NCBI RefSeq assembly: GCF_001456025.1
Contig: NZ_LMTZ01000171.1
Coordinates: forward strand, 1 to 43,662
DNA from: Mastigocoleus testarum BC008
GTDB taxonomy: Bacteria; Cyanobacteriota; Cyanobacteriia; Cyanobacteriales; Nostocaceae
DNA length: 43,662 bases
Direction: 5' to 3'
The stretch's first letter is position 1. Each line of letters opens with the position of its first letter. Below the pieces are notes generated by a model that was given only the letters and a program-made list of their open reading frames with translations, did no database searches and had not been told where the DNA came from. The translations under genes were made by a program, and so were the position numbers. Of the stretch, positions 34,700 to 43,337 are shown one piece after another.

Positions 34700-35596
34700 A
34701 TGAGTTCGCAAGCACAAAATTCTCAACAAGCTTCATCATTTACAATGGAAGACTTTGCTCAGGCATTAGAGCAACACGACTACCAATTTCAAAAAGGACA
34801 TAAAGTTCGCGGTAGAGTCTTTCAATTAGATTCTGACGGAGCTTATGTAGATATCGGTGGCAAATCCTCCGCTTTTATACCTCGGAATGAGGCTTCTTTG
34901 AAAACTGTTATTGATTTATCAGAAGTTCTACCCCTCAACGAAGAACTAGAGTTTTTGATTATCACAGAACAAAATGCCGAAGGTCAAGTGACCCTTTCTC
35001 GACGACAACTAGAAATTCGTAACATCTGGGAAAAACTAGCTTTGATGCAAGAAAATTCTCAGAATATAGAAGTAAAAGTCATGAATGTTAATAAAGGTGG
35101 AGTCACTGTTGATGTTCGGGGTTTACGGGGGTTTATTCCGCGTTCGCATTTATTAGAACGAAATAATTTAAATGCCTTAATCGGAAAAAATTTGACCGTT
35201 AGCTTTTTAGAAGTAGATCGGAGTAACAGGAAACTGGTACTTTCCCAACGCGTGGCAACTAGTTCCGCAAGTTTCAGTATATTGGAAGTAGGCCAACTTG
35301 TAGAAGGTAAGGTGACTGGTATTAAACCTTTTGGAGTTTTTGTAGATTTGGATGGTTTGAGCGCTTTACTGCACATCAAACAAATAAGTCAAAAATTTAT
35401 TGACAATCTAGAAAATGTATTTGAGGTCGGTCGATCTATTAAAGCTGTAATTATTGATTTAGATGAAGGAAAAGGTAGAGTAGCACTTTCGACGAAAATA
35501 TTGGAAAATTTTCCTGGGGAAATGCTGGAAAACAGAGATGAAGTTATGAATTCAGCAGCAGCTAGAGCAGAGAGAGCTAAAAACAAAGCATCTTAA
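34700..35596 (+). CDS. 30S ribosomal protein S1-like protein with three S1 domains
   Basis: The 298-residue RNA-binding protein has S1 domains at about 32-103, 121-185 and 198-267; the third carries the typical VEGKVTGIKPFGVFVDLDGLSAL pattern. Cyanobacteria have shorter S1 proteins than E. coli, which has six domains, and this length fits the smaller S1 paralogue (Rps1b type). It is expected to bind mRNA and to help with translation initiation. The frame is open upstream to 34577, overlapping the dienelactone-hydrolase gene, but MSSQAQNSQQ at 34700 is the better start. A strong terminator follows. Confidence 0.92.
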   Translation: MSSQAQNSQQASSFTMEDFAQALEQHDYQFQKGHKVRGRVFQLDSDGAYVDIGGKSSAFIPRNEASLKTVIDLSEVLPLNEELEFLIITEQNAEGQVTLSRRQLEIRNIWEKLALMQENSQNIEVKVMNVNKGGVTVDVRGLRGFIPRSHLLERNNLNALIGKNLTVSFLEVDRSNRKLVLSQRVATSSASFSILEVGQLVEGKVTGIKPFGVFVDLDGLSALLHIKQISQKFIDNLENVFEVGRSIKAVIIDLDEGKGRVALSTKILENFPGEMLENRDEVMNSAAARAERAKNKAS

Positions 35597-35619
35597 ACTG
35601 GGTAATTTATTGAAAAACT

Positions 35620-35656
35620 GCAGGCGTCTTAGGAAGACGTCTGCACTGATTTTTTA
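35620..35656. terminator. Bidirectional rho-independent terminator
   Basis: GCAGGCGTCTT (35620-35630) pairs with AAGACGTCTGC (35634-35644) with one G/T wobble and a 3-nt loop. On the plus strand ACTGATTTTTTATA follows, on the minus strand AGTTTTTCAATA. It thus serves both the S1 gene and the convergent unknown gene, whose stop codon (35654-35656) lies within the T-run. Confidence 0.85.
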
Positions 35657-36139
35657 TATCTTACTCTTAGCAGTTGACTCATAACTGGTTCTCAATTGTT
35701 TCAAAGTTGCTTCATTAAAAGCAAATTCAATAGAATTGAGCAATTCATCCCAGTTATTTAGCATTGGCGGGGAAAAAGTGTGCCACAATTCCTGCTGTAA
35801 GAATTTTGCCCACCATATCGGCGCTTGCTTGCGAGCAGAGGGTTCATGTTGTCGTCGCCAACGTCGTCGCCATTTGATAATATCGACTTTGCTTGGTGGA
35901 GCGACCCCAACAATTGGGGGAAAATCAGCATAGCTCACAAATTTACTTACGCTCTTCGCATGAACGTAAACTATGTATCGCCAACACTCCACAACGTAAA
36001 TGTCTTCGGGTTGGATATTGAACATTAAGCATACAGCTTCTTCTGTGACAAATCTGGCTAACCTGTGGAGAACTGGGGACTTATGTGTAAGTTTTGATTC
36101 GAGTATATTTATTTCTTTTGATTTGGCTAATAAAAGCAT
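35654..36139 (-). CDS. Hypothetical protein, not recognised
   Basis: I do not recognise a family. From the ATG at 36137-36139 the 161-residue product reads MLLLAKSKEINILESKLTH and is soluble, with a Trp/Arg-rich basic stretch KWRRRWRRQHEPSARKQ in the middle and a Trp/Phe/Leu-rich C-terminal half. Such composition suits nucleic-acid or protein binding but proves nothing. The frame is open up to a TTG at 36220, but that adds an unremarkable 27 residues, while GGAGGG lies 11 nt before the chosen ATG. It shares a bidirectional terminator with the S1 gene. Confidence 0.65.
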   Translation of the reverse strand: MLLLAKSKEINILESKLTHKSPVLHRLARFVTEEAVCLMFNIQPEDIYVVECWRYIVYVHAKSVSKFVSYADFPPIVGVAPPSKVDIIKWRRRWRRQHEPSARKQAPIWWAKFLQQELWHTFSPPMLNNWDELLNSIEFAFNEATLKQLRTSYESTAKSKI

Positions 36140-36646
36140 AGTAGACACATCCCTCCGTGAAGGGACTTCGAAAATAATGAATACGCGAGTGTTTTTAGGA
36201 CAGCCGTTTCCTTTACTCAAACGCGATGCGAACGAGCACTATTCCTAAAATATTTTTGGGTAAAAAATGCGATAGTTTTTTAGAACACAAATATTAAAGG
36301 ACTGATTTGAGTTGGTTGTCAAGTATAGAAATTGGAATAATTCAAGTTTAAACTTGATGTCTTGCAGGAATATTATGTCGAAATATTAAATTGATTTCAG
36401 AAGCCTAGGGGAGTAGTATACATCACTCTGCGAATTTATGCGTGATTAGTTAACATTTAGGAACCATAGTAAAAAAGAAAAGCGACCTAGTTGTTTCTAT
36501 TATTTTTGATTTGGCTGTAAAATTCTAACTCTAGAAGGAAGACAGGTTCCACCTTTGTATTATTTTGATATCAAATAAATGGTTAGAGTGAAACTGTCTG
36601 AGCCACACAATAATTTTCATTATGGCTTGTATATTCTTTTGGCTTA
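36140..36646. other. 500-bp intergenic region without visible features
   Basis: AT-rich DNA between the unknown gene and the 3' end of the helicase gene. I see no gene, clear hairpin or repeat here. Confidence 0.5.
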
Positions 36647-38836
36647 TTAATCTTCTTCTCCAATATCACGCTTAGGTGGACGTTTGTAAGTGAAAGTAAA
36701 TCTATTCCCACTGGAAATCACTTGTTTCATTTCAGCATACATAGGATAGTCACCCACACCACTCAGACTTGCCCAACCCCTGGCTCTAGTCAAACTGACA
36801 AATAACTGATTGCGACAATTAAGATCGCTTTCATTGCGAGCAACACAATCAAAACCAACTACATAAACCATATCAGCTTCATGTCCCTTAGCACGATTGA
36901 CCCGAGATACTGTTACCCCACCATCATGCCAAAATTTATCGGGGTCATTGTTAGGATATTCAGCATATAAGTCGTTAAGTTTTAATGCTGTAGGTAAATA
37001 AACATCTATGTTTTGATCTATTAAGAAATCAGCAACTTCTTTCTCCAGTTCTATTGCTTCAGTGGTGGAACCTAAAATTACAACCAAAATATCACGGCTA
37101 GGATTTAAACCATCATGGACAATATTGTGCATGATATTTTCGGCTAACGCCATCAATTCTCTTTGGCGAGAACTATAAGTTTGAAATTCTAGTAAAGGTT
37201 CCCCCCATAATTCGGATATTGGGTTTGGTGAGTATTCTGGAGGTCTTTCGATTGTTATTGGTTTTCCGACACGTCGGAAATCTCCTTGAACTTCATAACC
37301 AATTTTGTCCCAATCTTTTTTATTAGTAATACCGGAAAGCATTCCTTCTGGGCGAAGCAAACCCATCCCAATTGCATGGGCTGCAGTAAGAATCGATCCA
37401 GGTGTACGATAACAACGACGCATTACTTCCGAACGTTTTATTCCCCCTGAATATTGGGGTTGTTTATTTAAGAGATTTGCTAATTCTTCACCAAATATTT
37501 CTTTAGTTTTTGGGACTGCGAGGCTATCAAGACTTTGAGCTTCATCATAAGCCCAAATTAAGCGCTTTTCCTCTGGTTTGTCTTCATTAATTGTTTTTAA
37601 ACTTTGATAGGCTAACCAATAAATTGCTTGCTTATCTTGATATTTTAAATCGTCGGATGCGACTAAATCTTGACCTTCATCAATCAAAATTGCATCAAAC
37701 ATTGGTTCAACTACGATCTCTTCTTGAAGTCGCTTACACAATTCAGCTAAACCCCTATTGGGCTGTTTTTCTTTCGCATCTGTGACTGTACCGCGCCTTT
37801 TGCCATGATAGTCACAAATTGTGCTATAGAAACCAGGCTGTTCTTTTGCACCCCAAGCATGAAGGACCCGTAGTTTGTAATTATTTTGAGGGTCATACTG
37901 CAATTCTCCACCACTAAAACGACGTATCCACTGATCCAGCAGTCGAATAATTGGATCGTACAAAGAGCGGGTAAAAAACACCAAGGCGATATCCCACTCC
38001 GGATGTTTCAAATGCATGTGTGCAGCTTTTTGGCATAAGAGTACTGTTTTACCCGAACCAGCTATTCCACGAATTCGTTGAGGACCAGGGGGGATTTCTT
38101 TACCAATATGTTATTGCTGCAAATCAATTTCATAGAGTCTTTGACGCAAAACATCCATGATGCTGGAACGAGTTTTACCTGTGCGTGAAACGGTAGCACG
38201 AGGTGGTTTACGAAATATAGGGGTCCCAGCAATTACACTAAGTAATAGTTCCCAGTCTTTATCTTCTAAATTTTCTCCTGGAACTACTGCAGAAGCTTGT
38301 TGGATTTTTTCCAGTAATCCAGTTTTATTCAGTTGCTCCTGGAAAATAATATTCTGACTATTAGTTAATTCCTCAAAACCTTTTTGTTGCCATTGTTCTT
38401 GAGTAATTAAAGGTAATGCGACGATTGCTCGACCCGTAACTTTACGCCAAATAGCACTTTCACGATCTGTATAAGCAATTAAAGCCCGTAATTGATGTTC
38501 GGTGCGTTGGGGAGGGTTATCTTGAGCAATATTAAAGTGCTGGAATTGCCAATTACCATCATCAATAGTAGTAATTTGTTCAATAGTAATTGGTATTACT
38601 TCAATTACTATTAAACCACTATCTCGATCTGCAATTAGAATATCTGGCTCTTTACGAATTTCCCCAACTTTAGAAAAAATTGGATAGCGCCAGTAACCTA
38701 TACAATTTCGTTCTGTAAAAGCTGCTTTTACAGTATCCCAAAATTTTTGTTGGTTGTTTTCCGAATTAGCTTTATTAATTTTTATCGGTTCGGTAGTGAT
38801 GAATTTGCTGGTAGCTTCTTCAATCCCTGGTATCAT
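36647..38836 (-). pseudogene. Nuclease-like/SF1 (UvrD-like) helicase gene interrupted by one in-frame TAA
   Basis: Read in one frame, the gene is 729 codons with a single internal stop: TAA at 38111-38113, codon 242, between ...LYEIDLQQ and HIGKEIPPGPQRIRG. No frameshift is needed, and the stop-interrupted text is continuous with family-like sequence. The N-terminal part (1-241) has a NERD/PD-(D/E)XK-like segment PDILIADRDSGLIVIEVI. After the stop come Walker A GIAGSGKT (257-264), motif II ILIDEGQD (about 383-390), a motif V/VI-like VSRVNRAKGHEADMVY and a final LFVSLTRARGW. The downstream open frame begins at 38017, after Walker A, so independent translation would give a protein that cannot bind ATP. 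It is therefore a recent pseudogene, a read-through case or a base-call error. A complete form would be a DNA repair or defence enzyme. Confidence 0.88.
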
Positions 38837-38890
38837 TTATTTACCCTGCGTACAGTAATCATATTTGGTACACAGCAACCCTGATAATAT

Positions 38891-38960
38891 ATTTCCAGAT
38901 TTAAATTTCCAGACTTAAATTTCCAGACTTAAATTTCCAGATTTACATGTCTAGATTTAT
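38891..38960. repeat. Five 14-bp tandem repeats upstream of the helicase gene
   Basis: Units of ATTTCCAGAyTTAA type run 38891-38904, 38905-38918, 38919-38932, 38933-38946 and 38947-38960 (the last diverged). They lie 55-124 bp upstream of the helicase start codon, where its promoter should be. The 14-bp period is about 1.3 helix turns, so a run of sites would spiral around the DNA. Confidence 0.85.
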
Positions 38961-39051
38961 AACGGTTTTTAATTGTTTTAATGCAATAGGAAGATAGCCT
39001 TATCTTTAATCATCTTTCTAAATTGGAGAAGACTCTCAAAAGGAAGAAATG

Positions 39052-39082
39052 ATGCAAGAGAAGGCTTTGCTTGCATTTTTTT
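39052..39082 (+). terminator. Orphan terminator-like hairpin with T-run
   Basis: ATGCAAG (39052-39058) pairs with CTTGCAT (39070-39076) around an 11-nt loop, followed by seven Ts (39076-39082). It is oriented for plus-strand transcripts, but no plus-strand gene lies upstream, so it may end a short RNA starting between 38840 and 39030. A 14-codon frame starts at 39049 with AGGAAG just upstream and overlaps the hairpin. Confidence 0.5.
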
Positions 39083-39120
39083 GCGATCGATAATTGGGGT
39101 ATTCTATTTATTTTATTTAA

Positions 39121-39543
39121 TTAAAAACCTTGAGATTTGCACCTTGAGATCTGGAAAGTTTACGAATTGATTTTTGATTGAATTTTTATGAATAAATTTT
39201 TCAATCAGATTTTAACTGAGTTTATTTTTTAACTGTTTATGTAGTAAATCTAGCATTGAAGGTATTTGATTTAGTACTGTACATACACGTAGAGCCAACA
39301 ATGATTTCCCATACTTAAATCAGAGAATACGCGGATGTGTAACCCTAAAAAAAAGTGATATTTTACTCAAAGCACGTTCCTCTGCTCCTACGGGCGGTAG
39401 AATTCCGCCCCAAGAGCATTTCTCTTCATTTTTGTCAGAGTTCAGATAAAGACATTCCCTAATCGCCAAATAATTATTTTTCAATTTGATTTTAATTGGA
39501 CATCCGATTTTAAAATTAAAACCTTTAATCTCAAGGTTTTTAA
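39121..39543. repeat. 17-bp perfect inverted repeats 389 bp apart
   Basis: TTAAAAACCTTGAGATT at 39121-39137 is the exact reverse complement of AATCTCAAGGTTTTTAA at 39527-39543. A second ACCTTGAGAT lies at 39141-39150. Near each end is a related stretch (TTTTCAATCAGATTTTAACTG at 39197 and TTTTCAATTTGATTTTAATTG at 39477). The 423-bp span carries no gene and could be a decayed element. Confidence 0.6.
39383..39418. repeat. GC-rich nested hairpin inside the 423-bp element
   Basis: TGCTC (39383-39387) pairs with GAGCA (39414-39418), and inside it GGGCGG (39392-39397) pairs with CCGCCC (39405-39410) around TAGAATT. It resembles the interspersed palindromes elsewhere in the window and contrasts with its AT-rich flanks. 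Confidence 0.65.
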
Positions 39544-39893
39544 CAGATTTACGAAATCAGTTCTTTGCTTATTGCTAAAAAATTTAGTAACTTCAACTGT
39601 TAATTCATATAAAACAAATTGAATAAATCATTTTTTTTCACGATTACCAATCGGAAACTTGACCTAAGTACTCCTCTTTCAGGTATGAGTGTGAATAAAC
39701 ACCAAAAATAATATAAGAGGTTTATAAATCAAATTAGGTATAAAAAATCAAAAATAGATAACCATACTTGAGAAAAATAGTGATTCTTCTCTGAGTCCCA
39801 AAATACGTATTCCAAGATAGTCAATTTTAATTTTTTAAGATAAGCTTGCTTATCATTGACCAAAATTTAAAGTACATATAAATGTATTAGCAA

Positions 39894-39978
39894 CGGAGAG
39901 GGTGGGATTCGAACCCACGGATGCTTTCACATCACTCGATTTCAAGTCGAGCGCATTCGACCACTCTGCCACCTCTCC
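39894..39978 (-). tRNA. tRNA-Ser (anticodon UGA)
   Basis: The minus strand reads a class II tRNA of 85 nt: acceptor GGAGAGG pairs with CCTCTCC and a discriminator G at 39894. The anticodon stem CTCGA/TCGAG encloses loop CTTGAAA, giving anticodon TGA (serine UCA codons). A long variable arm precedes the T arm with loop GGTTCGAATCC. CCA is not encoded. Confidence 0.96.
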
Positions 39979-40052
39979 AGTAAAGCTGTCAGCCATAAGC
40001 TTTCAGCTATCTGTTTTATTCTAACTGACCAGTTATACTATATAACTCATCT

Positions 40053-40985
40053 TTATGCAAGTTGCACTATTTGTTGTTGGGGATTTTGATAAAGAATTTC
40101 TTCTGAGTGGATTGAGTTATCTTTACCTACCCAAACTAAGGATGCTTGAGAAACAGATCCATTGTCAAGCATGACGATAGAGAAGTTACGCAGCTTCTGA
40201 GCCCGATCTTCGACAATTCTGGGTACAGAAGCTGCATTTAGATAAACTATGCCTTCAGGACTCTTAAACGCCCGTTTGCGTGGCTCTTTTTTTGTGTGTC
40301 TCAGAGTATGGTGCATATGACCAAAGGTAACTAAGGGAATATGCTTACCACGTGTAATTGTTTGGGATATTGCTTCAGCTAAGTCTGGATCGCCGTAATC
40401 ACCACCTATGGGATGCCAATCTTTTCCGCACGGATCTTCTGGACGATCGCCTAATCCAGAAGGACCGTTATGACCCAAGAAAATAATCGTTTCATAAGCG
40501 GCGTTATCCACAGATGAAATTATCCGTTCTGTAGATTTTTCAAGAGAACTCACACCGTAGCGATTTTGGCATATTTCAGTAAATTTCCACTGAGAACCAC
40601 CCCAAGTAAACGGACGACCTCCGACTACCGTTAAATCGAAATCTGGGAAATCTAATTTTCCATAGCCCACATGAGCCTCACCAAGTAAATCCAATTGCTG
40701 TTGTACTCTGTCTTCCTTAGTACGGTCATACGGACATTTTTTCCGTCCCCACTCAGTAGCGGTATACCAAGCGTCATGATTGCCCATTACTGCTGCTTTG
40801 GGGATGTTCAGTTCTGCTATGGCTTTAACTATTTCCACAGCTTCATTCCCAAAATCTCCAACGAATAAGACCAAGTCAACCCCTAATTCCTTGAGGGCGA
40901 TACTGTCTTCTTCTTCCCATTGGTCATGAATATCTCCAACTACAGCAATTTTGATGGTTTTTGAATTAGTTTTCTTACTGGTCAT
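40053..40985 (-). CDS. Metallophosphoesterase (TIGR04168-like cyanobacterial family)
   Basis: The 310-residue protein has the calcineurin-like phosphoesterase motif set, numbered from the ATG at 40983-40985: GDIHDQW (Asp18, His20), GDFGNE (Asp44), GNHDAW (Asn69, His70) and, further on, LGHNGPSG and FGHMHHTLR. It belongs to the cyanobacterial-and-plastid type of TIGR04168 metallophosphoesterases; the substrate is unknown. The frame is open to a TTG at 41072 with an internal ATG at 41015, but MTSKKTNSKTIKIAVVGDIH with GGGAAGAGG upstream is the best start. It lies between tRNA-Ser and the divergent nadA gene. Confidence 0.9.
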   Translation of the reverse strand: MTSKKTNSKTIKIAVVGDIHDQWEEEDSIALKELGVDLVLFVGDFGNEAVEIVKAIAELNIPKAAVMGNHDAWYTATEWGRKKCPYDRTKEDRVQQQLDLLGEAHVGYGKLDFPDFDLTVVGGRPFTWGGSQWKFTEICQNRYGVSSLEKSTERIISSVDNAAYETIIFLGHNGPSGLGDRPEDPCGKDWHPIGGDYGDPDLAEAISQTITRGKHIPLVTFGHMHHTLRHTKKEPRKRAFKSPEGIVYLNAASVPRIVEDRAQKLRNFSIVMLDNGSVSQASLVWVGKDNSIHSEEILYQNPQQQIVQLA

Positions 40986-41152
40986 ACCTCTTCCCTTGCC
41001 ATATGTTTCCAGCATAGGCAACTCAGACTGATTGTGGCACAAATTCAGTAACCAAGATGTATAATCTCCCAATACATTTTTGGTAAAAACTACTATAATT
41101 AGTTTAATAGAATCTGTTAGAAAAAATTTACAATTTACAGCAATACTTAACT

Positions 41153-42127
41153 GTGTTTACAACTGTCCCTGCTCAAGAGCCCAAAAACCAAACGGGTGCA
41201 CTACCATTAGATTTATTTACAGCAATTGAGAATCTAAAAAAAGAACTCAATGCAGTAATTCTGGCACATTACTATCAAGAGCCAGATATTCAGGATATTG
41301 CAGACTTTATTGGTGATTCATTGCAACTTTCAAAAGCTGCAGCCGATACAAATGCAGACGCGATCGTTTTTGCTGGGGTCCACTTCATGGCAGAAACAGC
41401 AAAGATTCTCAATCCAGAAAAAATGGTTTTGCTGCCAGATTTAGATGCTGGTTGTTCTTTAGCTGATAGTTGTCCGCCAAATAAATTTGCAGCTTTAAAA
41501 GCTGCAAATCCGGATCATTTGGTAGTTTCCTACATTAACTGCTCTGCTGAAATTAAGGCAATGAGCGACATAATTTGTACCAGTTCCAATGCAGTAAAAA
41601 TTGTCCAGCAGATACCCAAGGAACAGCCAATTATTTTTGCTCCGGATCGGAATTTAGGGCGGTATGTAATGGAACAAACAGGTCGAAATTTATTGCTTTG
41701 GGAAGGAAGTTGCATTGTACACGAAACATTTTCTGAAAAGAAAATTGTGCAGTTAAAGATAGAACATCCAGATGCTGAAGTTATTGCTCACCCAGAATGT
41801 GAGACAACAGTTTTACGCCATGCTGATTTTATTGGTTCAACTGCAGCTCTGTTAAAATATTGTCAGCGCAGTTCGGCACAAGAATTTATTGTTGCTACGG
41901 AGCCAGGAATTATTCACCAAATGCAAAAGCAAGCCCCGTCAAAGCTTTTTATTCCTGCACCACCAACAAATAATTGCAACTGCAATGAATGTCCGTTTAT
42001 GCGGCTGAATACTTTAGAGAAGTTGTATTTAGCAATGAAAAATCGTACTCCAGAAATCACTATGAGTGAAGAGACGAGAGTTAAAGCTTTACGTCCAATT
42101 CAGCGAATGTTGGAAATAAGTGTTTAA
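41153..42127 (+). CDS. nadA: Quinolinate synthase
   Basis: NadA is a [4Fe-4S] enzyme that joins iminoaspartate and dihydroxyacetone phosphate to give quinolinate for NAD. The 324-residue product shows the cluster cysteines Cys101 (DLDAGCSLADSC), Cys187 (WEGSCIVHE) and Cys280 (CNCNECPFM). AHYYQEPDIQDIADFIGDS (38-56) is the conserved N-terminal motif. The start is GTG at 41153 (MFTTVPAQEPK); no strong ribosome site precedes it. It is divergent from the metallophosphoesterase, and no nadB or nadC is near. Dihydroxyacetone phosphate is also the product of DhaKL, but no regulatory link is visible. Confidence 0.96.
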   Translation: MFTTVPAQEPKNQTGALPLDLFTAIENLKKELNAVILAHYYQEPDIQDIADFIGDSLQLSKAAADTNADAIVFAGVHFMAETAKILNPEKMVLLPDLDAGCSLADSCPPNKFAALKAANPDHLVVSYINCSAEIKAMSDIICTSSNAVKIVQQIPKEQPIIFAPDRNLGRYVMEQTGRNLLLWEGSCIVHETFSEKKIVQLKIEHPDAEVIAHPECETTVLRHADFIGSTAALLKYCQRSSAQEFIVATEPGIIHQMQKQAPSKLFIPAPPTNNCNCNECPFMRLNTLEKLYLAMKNRTPEITMSEETRVKALRPIQRMLEISV

Positions 42128-42138
42128 GTTGATATTTG

Positions 42139-42168
42139 TAGAGACGTGGTGATACAACTGCGTCTCTA
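42139..42168. terminator. Terminator-like hairpin after nadA
   Basis: TAGAGACG (42139-42146) pairs with CGTCTCTA (42161-42168) around a 14-nt loop, followed by TATATTTT. It lies 11 bp past the nadA stop. The stretch to 42404 is AT-rich and shows nothing else. Confidence 0.6.
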
Positions 42169-42404
42169 TATATTTTCATGAATGTGAGTGTTAAGGATGA
42201 GACAGTGTTAAGGTTGCAATAATCACTCTAGCTTAAGTTCAGAATCAATTACCTTTTTTAAATTATTAATATCTCTATTATGGATGGTAAGAGAATTAAG
42301 TCTTTATCTAAAAGCAAATTAATAAGTTTTGGGACAAGCATTGAACTCGACAGATTTATTAAATAAAGATTGAAATGTGCAAAAGACAAAAGACTATCAA
42401 AAAA

Positions 42405-43337
42405 TTACTTTTTAGTCGCTTCTTTTTCTGCTATCTGACTATACTTCTTATAAAGTTCAGTCCTATTCTGAGCTAACTTATAACTACTATGATTTTCTGG
42501 TACGGTGCTCATTAATTCAGAAGCTTTTCGCCAGTGTTTTGCAATTTCTGACCACTGTGCTGGAGTTTTTGCTGTTTTAGCTGCTGAAGTTGTCTTATTA
42601 GCTATTCTTATTGCGTTTGTGAAGGGGTCTTTGACTGGATAAGCAACTTTTGAATTATTCAGATTATTTGTTATAGGTTTTGGGCGTCTAGATACTATTG
42701 GACTATGATAAAGATGTGCTTTCCAAGATTGGATAGAGTTAGAAAACTTTGCATCTTTTAAAGTTAAATGTTTTTGTTCAGTACCCAATAAACTGTGAGT
42801 AAACCAAGCAATTATAGTAATTGATAATAAACTAAAACCTATCTTAATTCTCGTTGAAAATATTCTTGTGTGTCTTTGATTATTAGTAATTCGTAATACC
42901 TGAGAATATTGATATTTTGGTAGCTTGGGTTGTTTATATTCTGCTTTAACTTCACCAAAATATTTAATAAATTGTTTTATTTTATTTGGTTTAGCTAATG
43001 ATATTTCTTGAGACCAAAGTACTTGATTTTCTGGGTCGCGATTAATCTCTTCTAACCAAAGTAATTGCTGTTCTCGAACAATTCTGCTATTAATATTTAC
43101 TCGTCGTATATTACGTGGTGCGATAGACTCTAGAATATGCTGAACTCTATCAACTAAGCTTGACTGTTCTAGCTGTTCTCGACTGGGAGCTTCGCAAAGA
43201 AGTTGTAAAATACCATTATCAAAAATAGCTCTGGTCCTAACACCAGAATTTGCTAGCTTTTCATTTAAAACTTGAATAATTGCAGCAACGCTTCCCTGAT
43301 GAGCCTGCCAAGCGATATCGTTCACTTGATTAACCAT
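42405..43337 (-). CDS. Single-pass membrane protein of unknown function with a repeat-like C terminus
   Basis: I do not recognise a characterised family. The 310-residue product has a soluble N-terminal domain (about 1-110, with a segment like MVNQVNDIAWQAHQGSVAAI), a linker, one transmembrane helix (about 164-184; IKIGFSLLSITIIAWFTHSL) and an external or lumenal C-terminal part. The last 70 residues contain AQWSEIAKHWRKASELMSTVPENHSSYKLAQNR, an alpha-helical repeat unit similar in style to the AQ..I..W repeats at the end of the caspase-fold protein at 19456. Topology and role are not certain. The ATG at 43335-43337 is the only good start; no clear ribosome site was confirmed. Confidence 0.7.
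   Translation of the reverse strand: MVNQVNDIAWQAHQGSVAAIIQVLNEKLANSGVRTRAIFDNGILQLLCEAPSREQLEQSSLVDRVQHILESIAPRNIRRVNINSRIVREQQLLWLEEINRDPENQVLWSQEISLAKPNKIKQFIKYFGEVKAEYKQPKLPKYQYSQVLRITNNQRHTRIFSTRIKIGFSLLSITIIAWFTHSLLGTEQKHLTLKDAKFSNSIQSWKAHLYHSPIVSRRPKPITNNLNNSKVAYPVKDPFTNAIRIANKTTSAAKTAKTPAQWSEIAKHWRKASELMSTVPENHSSYKLAQNRTELYKKYSQIAEKEATKK

Larger units (their letters stand above)
38837..39893. other. 1.06-kb gene-free region upstream of the helicase gene, rich in repeats and hairpins
   Basis: No gene of ordinary size is supported. The region contains the 14-bp tandem repeats, a terminator-like hairpin (39052-39082), a pair of 17-bp inverted repeats (39121-39137 and 39527-39543) and a GC-rich hairpin (39383-39418). 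The last 350 bp before the tRNA are AT-rich and plain. Confidence 0.55.

Noticed and set aside
36647..38017. Independent 456-residue helicase
   Set aside because: It would lack Walker A, which is coded in the same frame just upstream; the in-frame stop in a single long gene explains the layout better.
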